In this document: piece after piece, positions 25,038 to 34,429 of the stretch
How the letters are laid out: each line of letters starts with the position of its first letter
Position numbering within the stretch: position 1 is the stretch's first letter
NCBI GenBank assembly: GCA_023266475.1
Contig: JAHFQA010000004.1
Span: 1-44,040, forward strand
DNA from: Candidatus Woesearchaeota archaeon
GTDB lineage: Archaea > Nanobdellota > Nanobdellia > Woesearchaeales > GW2011-AR4
Length of the DNA: 44,040 nucleotides
Direction of reading: 5' to 3'
Made by a program: the position numbers and the translations under genes
Notes under the pieces: model-generated
The model's input: the letters and a program-made list of their open reading frames with translations, nothing else
What the model was told of the DNA's origin: nothing
Database searches by the model: none

Positions 25038-25878
25038 TTTTTTTATATCATTTTCAACTTATGTAATCATCTACATTATCATAGTCTCATCTTTTAATAT
25101 ATCCTTTGGATTCACCGGCTTAGTTAACCTCGGGCATATGGTATTTTTTGGCATTGGGGCGTATACTTCTGCAATCTTGACATTGCATGGAATGCCATGG
25201 TATTTTGCACTAATTCTTGCCGGGTTATTTACTTCTCTAATAGGGGCCGCAATAGCGGCAATTACAGTAAGGTTGAAAGGCGATTATTTTCAGATAGTAA
25301 CTCTTGGATTGGTATTCATTGCAATCGCCATATCAAGAAACTGGATTTCATTGACAAGGGGCGCTTTGGGCCTGCCAGGCATTCCTCCAATTATAAAGGA
25401 TAATTTTAACTACATGCTGTTCACTTTTTTAGTGTGTGTTATCTGCCTGGCATTTTTTTACTGGCTCACAAAATCAGAAACGGGAAAAATATTTCAGGCA
25501 ATTAGGGACGACGAAACTGCTGCATCTATACTAGGCAAGAATACCTATTTTTACAAAGTACTTTCCATAACGATATCAACATTTTTTGCTGGCATTGCGG
25601 GTTCCTTATTTGTACATTTTATAAAATTTGTTGACCCTTCCATATTTGATTTGGATTTTTTCGTGATAATACTGACTATGCTCGTTGCAGGAGGTTTAGC
25701 TTCTATAACCGGCTCGATTATTGGAGTTGTTTCATTAGCAATAACAAGTGAAGCTCTGAGATTTGTAGTAGTCAATCCTGAGCTGATAGGTCCTGTAAGA
25801 CATATGTCCCTTATGCTGATTTTAATTTTAATCTTGATTTATAGGCCAAGGGGAATTCTGGGAAAGGTGAATGTCTGA
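25027..25878 (+). CDS. livM: Branched-chain amino-acid ABC transporter permease LivM
   Basis: A 283-residue permease. Marks of the LivM group: FNISFGFTGLVNLGHMVFFGIGAYTSAIL, VRLKGDYFQIVTLGL, IRDDETAASILGKNTYFYKV (coupling region), and ASITGSIIGVVSLAI with RPRGILGK at the end. It starts inside the livH end and its stop shares bases with the livG ATG (TGATG at 25876-25880), so the three genes are translationally coupled. Confidence 0.92.
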   Translation: MITDFFISFSTYVIIYIIIVSSFNISFGFTGLVNLGHMVFFGIGAYTSAILTLHGMPWYFALILAGLFTSLIGAAIAAITVRLKGDYFQIVTLGLVFIAIAISRNWISLTRGALGLPGIPPIIKDNFNYMLFTFLVCVICLAFFYWLTKSETGKIFQAIRDDETAASILGKNTYFYKVLSITISTFFAGIAGSLFVHFIKFVDPSIFDLDFFVIILTMLVAGGLASITGSIIGVVSLAITSEALRFVVVNPELIGPVRHMSLMLILILILIYRPRGILGKVNV

Positions 25879-26561
25879 TGCTGTCATTAAAGAATGTTTC
25901 AAAAAGCTTTGGTGGAGTTAAAGCAGTAGAAAGGTGCTCATTTGAAGTAGAGGAATGCACAATCACCTCATTAATAGGCCCAAATGGGGCTGGCAAGACA
26001 ACAGTATTTAACATCACAAGCGGACTTACAAAACCAGATTCAGGAACAATAAAGTTGCTTGGAAAAAATATAACTGGCATGCCTGCTTATAAAATTGCAC
26101 AATCTGGAATAAGCAGAACTTTCCAGATTACAAAAGTATTTAAGAATTTAACTATCAGGGATAATTTGCTGATTGCAAAGAGAACAAATGATACAGAAAT
26201 GAATAGAGTTCTCGAAAGCGTTTACCTAAACAAGCCTCTTGATACAATTGCGTCAGAGCTTTCTTATGGCCAGCAAAGGCTGCTAGAACTTGCACGAGCT
26301 CTTTCTATGCCGCACAATCTTCTATTGCTTGACGAGCCAACTGCAGGAGTAAACCCGCAAATAAGGCAGGAACTGAAATCAATTTTAAGGAACTTGAGAA
26401 AAGAGGGGAAAACCATTCTATTGATCGAGCATGATATGGATTTTGTTATGGACATCAGCAACACAGTTATAGTTTTAAACGAAGGAAGGGTTTTGAAGAC
26501 TGGTAAGCCAAAGGAAATTGTGAAAGATAAAAAAGTATTAGAAGCTTATTTGGGAAAATAG
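25878..26561 (+). CDS. livG: ABC transporter ATP-binding protein LivG
   Basis: A 227-residue ATPase, shorter than the usual ~250 of LivG. Walker A is GPNGAGKTT, the signature LSYGQQRLLELARAL (a Tyr/Gly version of LSGGQ), Walker B LLLLDEPTAGVNP, and the H-loop LLIEHDMDFVM. The LivG-type phrase AQSGISRTFQITKVFKNLTIRDNL is present. The shortness comes from a compact helical region (around residues 100-115), not from a broken end. It works with LivF under LivHM. Confidence 0.92.
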   Translation: MLSLKNVSKSFGGVKAVERCSFEVEECTITSLIGPNGAGKTTVFNITSGLTKPDSGTIKLLGKNITGMPAYKIAQSGISRTFQITKVFKNLTIRDNLLIAKRTNDTEMNRVLESVYLNKPLDTIASELSYGQQRLLELARALSMPHNLLLLDEPTAGVNPQIRQELKSILRNLRKEGKTILLIEHDMDFVMDISNTVIVLNEGRVLKTGKPKEIVKDKKVLEAYLGK

Positions 26562-26706
26562 ATTATTTTTTTATAATTTTTTAAAATTTTATTTTATTGG
26601 ATGTAATTTAATTGAGTTGCCTTATTGTATAGGCAAACAGTAAAAAATAAAATAGCTGGAGAAAACTTTAACTAAAACACTATATTTAATTAACGAAATT
26701 CAATAC

Positions 26707-26763
26707 GCCTTCGGCATAACTTAGTGCTCGAGCTCGCTCTCTGCCATACGCTCGCCCTCACCT
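26707..26763 (-). repeat. Copy A of a dispersed repeat with CGAGCACTAA core and GAA-loop hairpin
   Basis: Read on the minus strand, this GC-rich block has GAG/GCGAG-rich DNA, then CGAGCACTAA (26721-26730), GTTATG, and the mini-hairpin GCCGAAGGC (26707-26715). The same order with the same core occurs at 37309-37355 (copy B). The base composition differs sharply from the AT-rich flanks. It sits between livG and livF, just before the livF start. Confidence 0.5.
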
Positions 26764-27501
26764 ATGGATACATTAAAAAAAACATCAAATAAAATGCTGT
26801 CAATTAAAAATCTCGAATCAGGGTATGGAAAAATGCAGATTCTATTTGGAGTAAGTTTGAATGTAAAGCCAAACGAAATTTCAATTTTAATTGGACCAAA
26901 TGGAGCTGGCAAATCAACATTGCTGAAAAGCATATTCAATCTTGTTGATGTTTATAAAGGAAATATAATATTCAAAAACAAAAACATAACAAAAATGCTG
27001 ACTCACGAGTTAATCAAGCTTGGAATCGGCTACGTTCCGCAGGGGAGGCAGGTTTTTCCATCATTAACTGTAGAAGAAAACCTTGAGATGGGCGCTTTCC
27101 TCACAAATGAAAAGGATCTAATTCAAAAAAGAATGGAAGAAATTCTTGAATATCATTTTCCTGACTTAAGGAGAAAAATTAAAGATTATGCATTTAACCT
27201 TTCCGGAGGGCAACAGCAGATGCTTGCAATTGGCAGGGCTTTGATGCAGGATCCACAACTTCTTCTTCTTGATGAGCCATCGCTTGGATTATCTCCAAAG
27301 ATAATGAAAGAATTATTCAAAAAAATAAAAGAGATAAATGGTGAAGGCGTCACTATATTAATTGTTGAGCAAAACGTAAGGCAGGCTTCGCAAATTGCTG
27401 ACAGAATTTTTGTCCTTGAAGATGGAAAAGTTGCGTTAAGCGGAGATAAAAGACTGCTAAAAGACAAGAGGATAGAGAAAATTTATTTGGGTGGTAGGTA
27501 A
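26764..27501 (+). CDS. livF: ABC transporter ATP-binding protein LivF
   Basis: A 245-residue ATPase, or 235 if translation starts at the ATG at 26794 (MLSIKNLESGYG), which matches the usual LivF start better. Walker A is GPNGAGKST, the signature NLSGGQQQMLAIGRAL, Walker B LLLLDEPSLGLSP and the H-loop LIVEQNVRQA. The LivF phrase LGIGYVPQGRQVFPSLTVEENL is present. It completes the importer, but a 200-base gap with the dispersed repeat separates it from livG. A TATA-like CTATATTTAATTAA at about 26680-26694 may give it a separate promoter. Confidence 0.92.
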   Translation: MDTLKKTSNKMLSIKNLESGYGKMQILFGVSLNVKPNEISILIGPNGAGKSTLLKSIFNLVDVYKGNIIFKNKNITKMLTHELIKLGIGYVPQGRQVFPSLTVEENLEMGAFLTNEKDLIQKRMEEILEYHFPDLRRKIKDYAFNLSGGQQQMLAIGRALMQDPQLLLLDEPSLGLSPKIMKELFKKIKEINGEGVTILIVEQNVRQASQIADRIFVLEDGKVALSGDKRLLKDKRIEKIYLGGR

Positions 27502-27688
27502 TCCTTATTCATTTAATAATAATTGCCAAAATAGAGCTCAATATAAGATTTAAAATAATGCAGTCAACAGGAGCTTCTATTTAGATATCAATACTATGTA
27601 TAGCACAGTGCTCTATTGAGACTTTCGTAAATATATCTTATGTTTTTCCTTAAAATTTTTAAATAAGGCAATTTTTCAATTTAATAAG

Positions 27689-28594
27689 ATGGATAGCAAT
27701 ACTGTTAGACTTGTATCATCATTCTACAAATACAAAAAAGTTGGAAATCCCATAATATTGCAGCAAAAGCAGCTTGCACTGTGCAAATTATTGAATTTGA
27801 AAGGCAGAATACTAATTGGAGAGGAAGGCATTAATGGATCAGTGTTCGGATTAAAAAGCAATGTTGAAAAGTATAAAAAAGAATTAAGGAAAAACAAATT
27901 GTTCAAAGACATTGAATTCAAGGAGCAGGAAACTGAAAAGCAGGCATTTAGAAAATTGTTTGCGAGGGTAAGAAAGGAAGTGGTTAATTTTGGTGTTGAA
28001 GTGAATCTAAAAAATTCTGCTCCATTTATTACTCCAAGACAATTGAAGGAAACGCTTGACAGAAAAGATAACATAGTTCTTTTGGATGTCAGAAATAATT
28101 ACGAGGTGAAAATAGGAAAATTTAGGGATGCAAGAACATTAAGCATGAGAAATTTTAGAGACCTTCCAAAATACCTAAATGAAATTGAAGACTTAAAGGA
28201 AAAAAGAATTGTGACCTACTGCACAGGCGGAATAAGGTGCGAGAAGGCAACTGCATTCCTGAAGGAAAATGGATTCAAAAAAATTTCACAGCTAAAAGGC
28301 GGCATCTTAAAGTTTGGAGAAGAATTTCCAGATACTTATTGGGAAGGCAAATGCTTTGTTTTTGATGACAGGATTGCCATTGATATCAACCACAAGAACA
28401 GCAAAAAATTGAATGAATGTGTTTGGTGTTTAGAGAAGTGCGATGATTATGTAAATTGTCATAACATTAGCTGTGACAAGCTCTTCATTTGCTGTGAAAA
28501 TTGCAAAGCATTATATAATAAAAGTTGTTCAAATGAGTGCCTCAAAGCTTCAAAAAGACGAAAAGAATATCCCATAATTATTGGGCAATTATAA
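27689..28594 (+). CDS. trhO: tRNA uridine(34) hydroxylase TrhO (rhodanese-family YceA)
   Basis: A 301-residue TrhO. It uses O2 to hydroxylate U34 in some tRNA anticodons, the first step to 5-(carboxy)methoxyuridine. The N-terminal acylphosphatase-like domain carries LNLKGRILIGEEGINGSVFG. The rhodanese domain has LLDVRNNYEVKIGKF and the active loop CTGGIRC (C178 to C184). A Cys-rich C-terminus follows (CVWCLEKCDDYVNC ... CCENC), typical of the family. TTTTTAAATAA at 27655-27665 puts the mRNA start at or near the ATG. An O2-using tRNA enzyme is mildly unusual in an otherwise fermentative-looking gene set. Confidence 0.92.
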   Translation: MDSNTVRLVSSFYKYKKVGNPIILQQKQLALCKLLNLKGRILIGEEGINGSVFGLKSNVEKYKKELRKNKLFKDIEFKEQETEKQAFRKLFARVRKEVVNFGVEVNLKNSAPFITPRQLKETLDRKDNIVLLDVRNNYEVKIGKFRDARTLSMRNFRDLPKYLNEIEDLKEKRIVTYCTGGIRCEKATAFLKENGFKKISQLKGGILKFGEEFPDTYWEGKCFVFDDRIAIDINHKNSKKLNECVWCLEKCDDYVNCHNISCDKLFICCENCKALYNKSCSNECLKASKRRKEYPIIIGQL

Positions 28595-28660
28595 CACAAA
28601 GATATATAAAGTATACACGTGAACTATAAATTATTATAATAGATAATATTTAACAAACAA

Positions 28661-30007
28661 ATGACATCAGACATAAATCTTCAGCCAGAACTAGCAAAGG
28701 CATTCGACGAACTTGGATTTCTTCAAATGACCGATATCCAGATTAAGTGCATACCTTTAATACAGCAAGGCAAAGATGTAATTGGTCAGTCCGCTACAGG
28801 CTCGGGAAAAACAGCGGCATTTGGATTTCCTATTCTGGAAAAAACAATTCATAATAATGGCCTGCAGGCGTTGATTTTGGTTCCCACTCGTGAACTGTGT
28901 GAGCAGGTATCAACTGAAATGCGAAAGTTTGCAAAGCACAAGAGAATGAATATAACTGCTGTTTACGGCGGAGTTTCAATCAACCCGCAGATTCATGCTT
29001 TGATGCATGCAGACATTGTTGTAGCTACTCCAGGAAGAATGCTTGACCACGCGCAAAGAGGCACGATTCAGCTAAATAAAATTAAAGTTCTTGTCCTGGA
29101 TGAGGCTGACAAGATGTTCGAAATGGGGTTTATAGAGGATGTCAAGAAAATAATTTCCCAAGTCCCAAAAGACAGGCAGACATTGCTTTTTAGCGCCACG
29201 ATATCTACTCAAGTGCAGGACATTGTCAGGCATTATATGAAAAATCCTGAAAAAATAAAAGTGCAATCATATGTTGACCAGGGAAAACTTGTGCAGCATT
29301 TCTATTCTGTCAATTCAAGAGACAAATTTTCCCTACTTGTGCATATTTTAAAGAATGAATCCCCTGGGATAACAATCATATTCTGCGCAACACGCAACAG
29401 GGTTGATGCGTTAAGCAAGAACCTTTACAAGCAAGGGATTGACTCGCTTAGAATCCACGGCGGCTTAAGCCAAAACAGGAGAAAGCAGGCAATGGACTTG
29501 TTTCACGACAATAAATCAAGCATTTTGGTTGCAAGCGATGTTGCAGCGCGAGGTTTGGATATAAAAAATGTGAGCCACATAATAAATTATGATATTCCAA
29601 AAACATCTAAGGAATATATACACAGGATTGGAAGGACAGCAAGAGCCGGTGAAGAGGGAAAAGTAATTTCATTGCTGTCAGAGCAAGACCACGACAATTT
29701 TAGGAATGTTTTGGGAGACAGGTCATTAATTGTTGAGCAATTAAAGCTTCCTGAATTTCAAAGAGTGCCATTTATAGCATCAGCTAGGAGGCAAGAATTT
29801 GGACACAGGAGATTTGGAGAGCAAAGGCATGGCTATTCAAGAGGCACTTCACGGCCGCACCATTCGAGAGAAAGAAGTGGCTCCTATGGATCACGAGACG
29901 GAAATTCCAGTTCTGGAGAAAATCAAAAATCATACCAACCAAGAGGAGAAAGAAGCTCATATCAATCAGGGGAAAGAAGAAGCTTTGGGCAGAGAAGGTT
30001 TAGGTAA
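28661..30007 (+). CDS. DEAD-box RNA helicase with RG-rich tail
   Basis: A 448-residue RNA helicase. Motifs in order: the Q motif (FLQMTDIQIKCIP), motif I SATGSGKT, Ia PTRELCEQ, Ib TPGRMLDH, II DEAD (VLVLDEADKMFEMGF), III SAT, IV IIFCATRNRVD, V ASDVAARGLDIKNVSHIINYD, VI HRIGRTARAGEEG. The last ~80 residues are disordered and rich in Arg, Gly and Ser (RRFGEQRHGYSRGTSRP, and repeats of GERRS), which bind RNA loosely in related CsdA/DeaD-like proteins. It stands alone with a TATA-like region at about 28625-28650. It would unwind structured RNA, in ribosome assembly or in mRNA turnover. Confidence 0.95.
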   Translation: MTSDINLQPELAKAFDELGFLQMTDIQIKCIPLIQQGKDVIGQSATGSGKTAAFGFPILEKTIHNNGLQALILVPTRELCEQVSTEMRKFAKHKRMNITAVYGGVSINPQIHALMHADIVVATPGRMLDHAQRGTIQLNKIKVLVLDEADKMFEMGFIEDVKKIISQVPKDRQTLLFSATISTQVQDIVRHYMKNPEKIKVQSYVDQGKLVQHFYSVNSRDKFSLLVHILKNESPGITIIFCATRNRVDALSKNLYKQGIDSLRIHGGLSQNRRKQAMDLFHDNKSSILVASDVAARGLDIKNVSHIINYDIPKTSKEYIHRIGRTARAGEEGKVISLLSEQDHDNFRNVLGDRSLIVEQLKLPEFQRVPFIASARRQEFGHRRFGEQRHGYSRGTSRPHHSRERSGSYGSRDGNSSSGENQKSYQPRGERSSYQSGERRSFGQRRFR

Positions 30008-30156
30008 AGTTAATATTTTATTTTTAATTTGCATATTTTTATTGAATTTTAGTTTAATGTTCAATCGATATTGAATTAAATCTTAATTAATTAACAATAA
30101 TATAACAATGTACTTTTACTAGAAACATTTAAAGATAATAATTAAAGCGATTTAAA

Positions 30157-33100
30157 TTATCCAAATATTCCAAACAATCCCTTTGCCTTCTTTTCTTTGG
30201 ATTTAATCAAGGAATCAATGTCTTCCTGCTGTTTCTTCAAATTCTCAACTTGCTCTTTCAGGATTGATTTTGCAACATCGTTTGGAACTTCATCAAAAAG
30301 CTTTGCTAAGGTATCGATAGAATTCTGTAATTTACTCTTGCTTTCTTCCAATTGATTAATTTCTTCTCTCTCAGCTTTTTTTGCCAGTCCAAAGAACAGC
30401 TTAATCTTGTAGCCAAATCCCTTTTCCGAATCCTTCTTTTCAAGCTCTCCCAGCTGGCCAGAGACATTTAGCACTTCGCTTGCCTTGTCTTCAATAATGT
30501 AAATGTATTCACTAGGAACATTGGAGTCTCGCAGCGAAACCAGCTTGCTTGCAACCTGTTCTGCCTTTAGCCCTGCAACGATTTTTTCTTTAACAAGTTT
30601 AGATTCATCAGAGCTTGCAGGAGCGCTTATTTTTGCATTTACAACAAAAGGAAGCAGTTTTATGTCTCCAAACCTGTTTGGATCAATTGTACCCCTGTAA
30701 ACAGTTGTATCCTGCAGTTTTAAATCCTCTTTTAAATTGTCAACAAAAAGCCTGAGATTCTCAAAATCGCTTGCAGTTGCTGTATTAAGAACAGCCAAAA
30801 CTATTTCTGCTTTTTCAGCATTTCTTACATCGCCTTGGTCCTGGATAATGCCTGTAAACTTGCACCTTTTCTTGACTTCCTCAATAATGAAATTTCTTAA
30901 TTTGTCTTCAGTCATTACCTCGATGCATTTCTCAGCAAGGCCTTTAATCTGCTCGCATCTTTTTATGCTCTGCTCAATGCATCTTTGCCGGTCATTGTCA
31001 ATCCTTGCACATCTTTCCTCAGCATATTTTATTTCAGAACCTGTGTTTATTTCACAATTTTGCTCTATTTTTGCAGTAGAATCCTCGGCATTCTTTTGCT
31101 CATATTCATTGCACTTTTCAATGAAAGTGTCCTTTTCGCAAACGTTTGGGGTGTTTAGGCATAATCTCTGCTGCTCAAGCCAGGATTTTTCACACTGCCT
31201 TAAGAAATCATCATAAGTGCCTAAAGCGCCGATAACATTTCCAGTGATTTTAATTGCGCTGCCTGTTGTTGAGGGTGCTATGGTTACACACACATATGCA
31301 CTTACACAGCCTTTATCATCATATTTTGTTGTTACGCTCTGTCCTTCTGCACATGCTGGTTTTGAAATCTGAGGGCATTGTGGTAATTGATTTGTACATT
31401 GATAGCTTGTCACACAGCCAACATTGTCATAATAAGAGTTTAATGTTTCTCCTGTATTGCACGTTGGCCTTGCAACCTCCTTACATATTGCTGTTGAACC
31501 ATCCGAACAAGTGTAAATTATACAGTTGTTAACATCCCTTTTTCCTGAATCGACTGCACCTTCGCATGCTGGTTTTGGGCAATTAATTACAATGTTTTCA
31601 CAATAATAATATACGCAGCCGTTGGCATCGATTTTTTTTTGCAGGTTAGAATTTTCAGAGCATTTTGGAATTTCACGATACGGACACTGTGGCAATTGGC
31701 AAAGTTCAAAATCACATTTTGGGGGAATTCTCTTAACAAATCTTCCATCAGAACATTGCTGCACATCCGCAGGACATTCAATTTCATACAATTCACAATA
31801 ATATGAAGCACAACCATTACCATCAACTCTTTTTTGGACTCGGTATCCTTCCTTGCACTGTGGAATTTGTTGAGTTGGGCATAATGTACCGGAAGAAACT
31901 AAATTATTTGGCGAGCTTGCACCGCATTCTCCGCTTACGCTGATGCTGTTCAAGCCGCATTTACTTTTATCAGGATAGCAATGCCCTTCACAAGATTTTC
32001 TTGCGAGTCCATTCCAGTTTTCTGAAGGTCTGCATGTTGTTTCGCTTCCTTGGGACTCAGTATGGCCATCATAGCACTCCCATTTTGCATACTTAAATGC
32101 TTTAACAATTTGACTGACAGTTCTCTGGCTTTGGTCAAAATTTTCTTTCTTAATTCCACCCATGCATTGGTTAATATATTTGTCTTTACCACAAATTGTT
32201 GCCTGCTTAAATCTCTCGCATTCCTTCATCAACCTATCGCCTTCATGATTAAACCTCTCCTCACAGGATTTTGCTATTGCACTAATCCTCTGCTGTATTT
32301 TATACTTGTCCCTTAGTTTGCATGCCTGAATTATTGCATCCTTGTTTAAAGGACACGAATAGGCAATTGACTGTATTTTTTCCAACTCAGTTGAATCTTT
32401 ATTAAGCCTAGGTGTTCCAATCTGCGAGCATTCGATTTCCATCATTTCCCTGCATTTCGCTTCATTTTCATCAAATTGGGAGCAAATATCTTGCAAGCCA
32501 CCAACTCTTTCCTTGAATTTGCTTATTACCAAGTCTGCAAATTCGCTCGGATGATCGCAGTATTGCTTAATTTCTCTTGGGTCGATGTCATCCCCTATAA
32601 TTCCAAAAACTCGTCCATAAATCATCTGCTCACTGGAATATCCTTCGTAAGAAGGCCCAAAATCAAAGTGCGCCTCAAAACCTTCATGATTATAAGAAAA
32701 TGCGTCTTTTCTGTTCATTCTCTCTTTGGATTCAAGCATTATTTTCTGAAATTCCATTTCCGAGAATTTATCGCCCATTTTGGCTTGAGCCATTACCCGC
32801 ATATCCTCTTCGGTTACCTCTCCTCGATTAAAGCGCCCCATCATTTCCTTTTCTTTTGCATTGTCCAATTTTTTTTCATTGACACAGCTAAACCGAATGG
32901 TTTCGTCGTCCCCATTAGTAATTGAATATTGGTAGCCGCCGCAGCTGCTTTTCCAAGTAAGTTTCTCTCCGTTAAGGCCTAAAACTTTTATTGAGCAGGT
33001 GCCTTTTCCTTCGCATCCAAATCTTCCATCGTCAGAATAACATTTTTCAATTGAAAAAGACCCTTCAAAAATGCAGGATACTTGCTCTGCCACATTTTCG

Positions 33101-33213
33101 GAACTTGAACTTCCTGAGCCTGAACTTCCTAAACTACTCTGCGCAAAAGCCAGATTGCTGAGAACAAGAAATACTGCTACTAGCAAACTCAATGGCTTTC
33201 CTACTTTAATCAC
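30157..33213 (-). CDS. Large secreted Cys-rich repeat protein
   Basis: A 1018-residue exported protein. The signal sequence (residues 1-24, ending LAFAQ) is followed by a Ser/Gly-rich spacer. A helical Cys/Glu/Lys-rich part covers about residues 80-430. At about residues 440-650 there are six or seven tandem Cys modules of the form C-P-x(4-5)-P-x-C-x(5-8)-K-x(2)-D-x(2)-G-C-x(2)-Y-x-C (for example PACAEGQSVTTKYDDKGCVS). More charged helices follow, and a coiled-coil end (SKLQNSIDTLAKLFDEVPND). The modules recall antistasin/Kazal-like small disulfide repeats of animal and bacterial surface proteins. A surface or host-contact role is inferred. No anchor is seen at the C-terminus. Confidence 0.8.
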   Translation of the reverse strand: MIKVGKPLSLLVAVFLVLSNLAFAQSSLGSSGSGSSSSENVAEQVSCIFEGSFSIEKCYSDDGRFGCEGKGTCSIKVLGLNGEKLTWKSSCGGYQYSITNGDDETIRFSCVNEKKLDNAKEKEMMGRFNRGEVTEEDMRVMAQAKMGDKFSEMEFQKIMLESKERMNRKDAFSYNHEGFEAHFDFGPSYEGYSSEQMIYGRVFGIIGDDIDPREIKQYCDHPSEFADLVISKFKERVGGLQDICSQFDENEAKCREMMEIECSQIGTPRLNKDSTELEKIQSIAYSCPLNKDAIIQACKLRDKYKIQQRISAIAKSCEERFNHEGDRLMKECERFKQATICGKDKYINQCMGGIKKENFDQSQRTVSQIVKAFKYAKWECYDGHTESQGSETTCRPSENWNGLARKSCEGHCYPDKSKCGLNSISVSGECGASSPNNLVSSGTLCPTQQIPQCKEGYRVQKRVDGNGCASYYCELYEIECPADVQQCSDGRFVKRIPPKCDFELCQLPQCPYREIPKCSENSNLQKKIDANGCVYYYCENIVINCPKPACEGAVDSGKRDVNNCIIYTCSDGSTAICKEVARPTCNTGETLNSYYDNVGCVTSYQCTNQLPQCPQISKPACAEGQSVTTKYDDKGCVSAYVCVTIAPSTTGSAIKITGNVIGALGTYDDFLRQCEKSWLEQQRLCLNTPNVCEKDTFIEKCNEYEQKNAEDSTAKIEQNCEINTGSEIKYAEERCARIDNDRQRCIEQSIKRCEQIKGLAEKCIEVMTEDKLRNFIIEEVKKRCKFTGIIQDQGDVRNAEKAEIVLAVLNTATASDFENLRLFVDNLKEDLKLQDTTVYRGTIDPNRFGDIKLLPFVVNAKISAPASSDESKLVKEKIVAGLKAEQVASKLVSLRDSNVPSEYIYIIEDKASEVLNVSGQLGELEKKDSEKGFGYKIKLFFGLAKKAEREEINQLEESKSKLQNSIDTLAKLFDEVPNDVAKSILKEQVENLKKQQEDIDSLIKSKEKKAKGLFGIFG

Positions 33214-33253
33214 CTTTTTATGATTTTCTTAACAAACTTCTATATAAACTTAA

Positions 33254-33895
33254 CTAAACCTCAAAGCCGTACTTGCCATACATAGGCGTAAACAAAAATG
33301 GCCCGAAGAATTCCAATGATAAATGCCCTTCCTTATCCTTAACTCCCCTGATCATTTCCTGTTCGTTCTGATTTCCAACAGGACCAACAATTATGCCAAA
33401 AGGCTTTAATTGCTCAAGAAGTGGCTTTGGAAATTCTTTGCAAGCTGCTGTGATTATTATCTTATCAAATGGTGATTCTAAAGGCCTTCCGTTTGAGCCA
33501 TCATCTTCATAAACAGTTACATTTTGTATCTTTGCTTTCTTTAGATTTTCTCTTGCAAACTTCACTAATTCAGGCACTACTTCTGTACTTATGAATTTTC
33601 CCCTTGGTCCTATAATTTTGGCAATTATTGCAGCTTGATAGCCAGATCCGGTTCCAATTTCAAAAACTTTGTCGCCTTTTTTCAGCTCAAGCAAAGAAGT
33701 CATAATCATGACTGTTGTAGGCTGCGAAATTGTTTTTCCCCTAAGCAAAGGCAGTGGCACATCCTGATACGCTGCATTTTTTAAGTTTTCTGGTATAAAA
33801 TCTTCCCTATTTATTTGCTTGAAAGCATTTATTTCAACATCATTAAATTTAAAATTATCCTTCCAAAATTTTATCAATTCCATTTTGTATACCAT
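33254..33895 (-). CDS. pcm: Protein-L-isoaspartate O-methyltransferase
   Basis: A 213-residue PCMT. It repairs isoaspartate by SAM-dependent methylation. Family marks: PLPLLRGKTISQPTTVMIM (substrate loop), the SAM motif VFEIGTGSGYQAAI, TEVVPELVKFAREN, and KIIITAACKEFPKPLLEQLKPFGIIVGPVG. The start at the ATG at 33895 is chosen because a minus-strand TATA-like TTTAAGTA (33924-33931) would begin transcription near 33902, leaving out an in-frame ATG at 33922; the ATG at 33883 is another option. The divergent MIP18-like gene shares the intergenic region. Confidence 0.92.
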   Translation of the reverse strand: MVYKMELIKFWKDNFKFNDVEINAFKQINREDFIPENLKNAAYQDVPLPLLRGKTISQPTTVMIMTSLLELKKGDKVFEIGTGSGYQAAIIAKIIGPRGKFISTEVVPELVKFARENLKKAKIQNVTVYEDDGSNGRPLESPFDKIIITAACKEFPKPLLEQLKPFGIIVGPVGNQNEQEMIRGVKDKEGHLSLEFFGPFLFTPMYGKYGFEV

Positions 33896-33988
33896 CTTCT
33901 CGAAAGATGCAAAGTTAAGCAAGTACTTAAATTTTTTGAGTTGGATTGAACAAAAACATTTTTATACAATGAAAAGATTTCTTAGATT

Positions 33989-34285
33989 ATGGCGGATAAA
34001 GAGAAGATTATTGAAGTCTTAAAGAAAATTAATGACCCTGAAATACAGCTTGATATCTGGAGCCTTGGGTTGATTTACAATGTTGAAGTTGAAGGAAACA
34101 AGGTAAAGATATTGATGACATTTACAAGCCCAATGTGCCCTTACGGCCCTGCCCTAATGGACGACGTAAGACGACAGGTTTCCGCAATTGACGGAGTTGG
34201 AGAAGTTGCAATAGAATTGACATTCAACCCAGTCTGGGGTCCTGATAAAATGTCAGAAGAAGCGAAGATTGCATTGGGGATTTGA
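33989..34285 (+). CDS. MIP18/DUF59-family iron-sulfur assembly protein (SufT/PaaD-like)
   Basis: A 98-residue single-domain DUF59 protein. The marks are IIEVLKKINDPEIQLDIWSLGLIYNV (helix with the DPE motif), then MTFTSPMCPYGPALMDDVR with the conserved metal-linked Cys, and VGEVAIELTFNPVWGPDKMS at the end. The family takes part in maturation of iron-sulfur proteins. An XPD-type helicase in the same window and the many radical/iron-sulfur proteins of archaea are plausible clients. A TATA-like TTTTTATACAATG lies about 25 bases before the ATG. Confidence 0.9.
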   Translation: MADKEKIIEVLKKINDPEIQLDIWSLGLIYNVEVEGNKVKILMTFTSPMCPYGPALMDDVRRQVSAIDGVGEVAIELTFNPVWGPDKMSEEAKIALGI

Positions 34286-34310
34286 AATTCTTGAATTTTT
34301 TAGTATTATA

Positions 34311-34384
34311 TGGTGGGCCCAAAGAGAATTGAACTCTTGCCCCAACCCTGTGAAGGTTGTGTTCTGCCACTAGACCATGGGCCC
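34311..34384 (-). tRNA. tRNA-Val (anticodon CAC), CCA encoded
   Basis: Reading the minus strand from 34384: acceptor GGGCCCA pairs fully with TGGGCCC; the anticodon arm CAACC-TTCACAG-GGTTG gives anticodon CAC (codon GUG, Val); the T arm is AAGAG-TTCAATT-CTCTT; the discriminator is A, and CCA is encoded at 34311-34313. The D arm GTCT/AGAAC has one C-A mismatch and a G-U wobble. An extra G precedes the start, making GGGG at the 5' end. No intron is seen. It lies 25 bases from the end of the convergent MIP18-like gene. Confidence 0.93.
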
Positions 34385-34429
34385 CAACGAAAAGGGATTA
34401 TATTGTTAATTTATAAAGTGTTGTTTGGT

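Noticed and set aside
31260-31900. Cys-module DNA as a tandem DNA repeat or CRISPR-like array
   Set aside because: The repeats are seen at protein level only; the DNA is too diverged and the units have no spacer structure. No CRISPR array was seen anywhere in the window.
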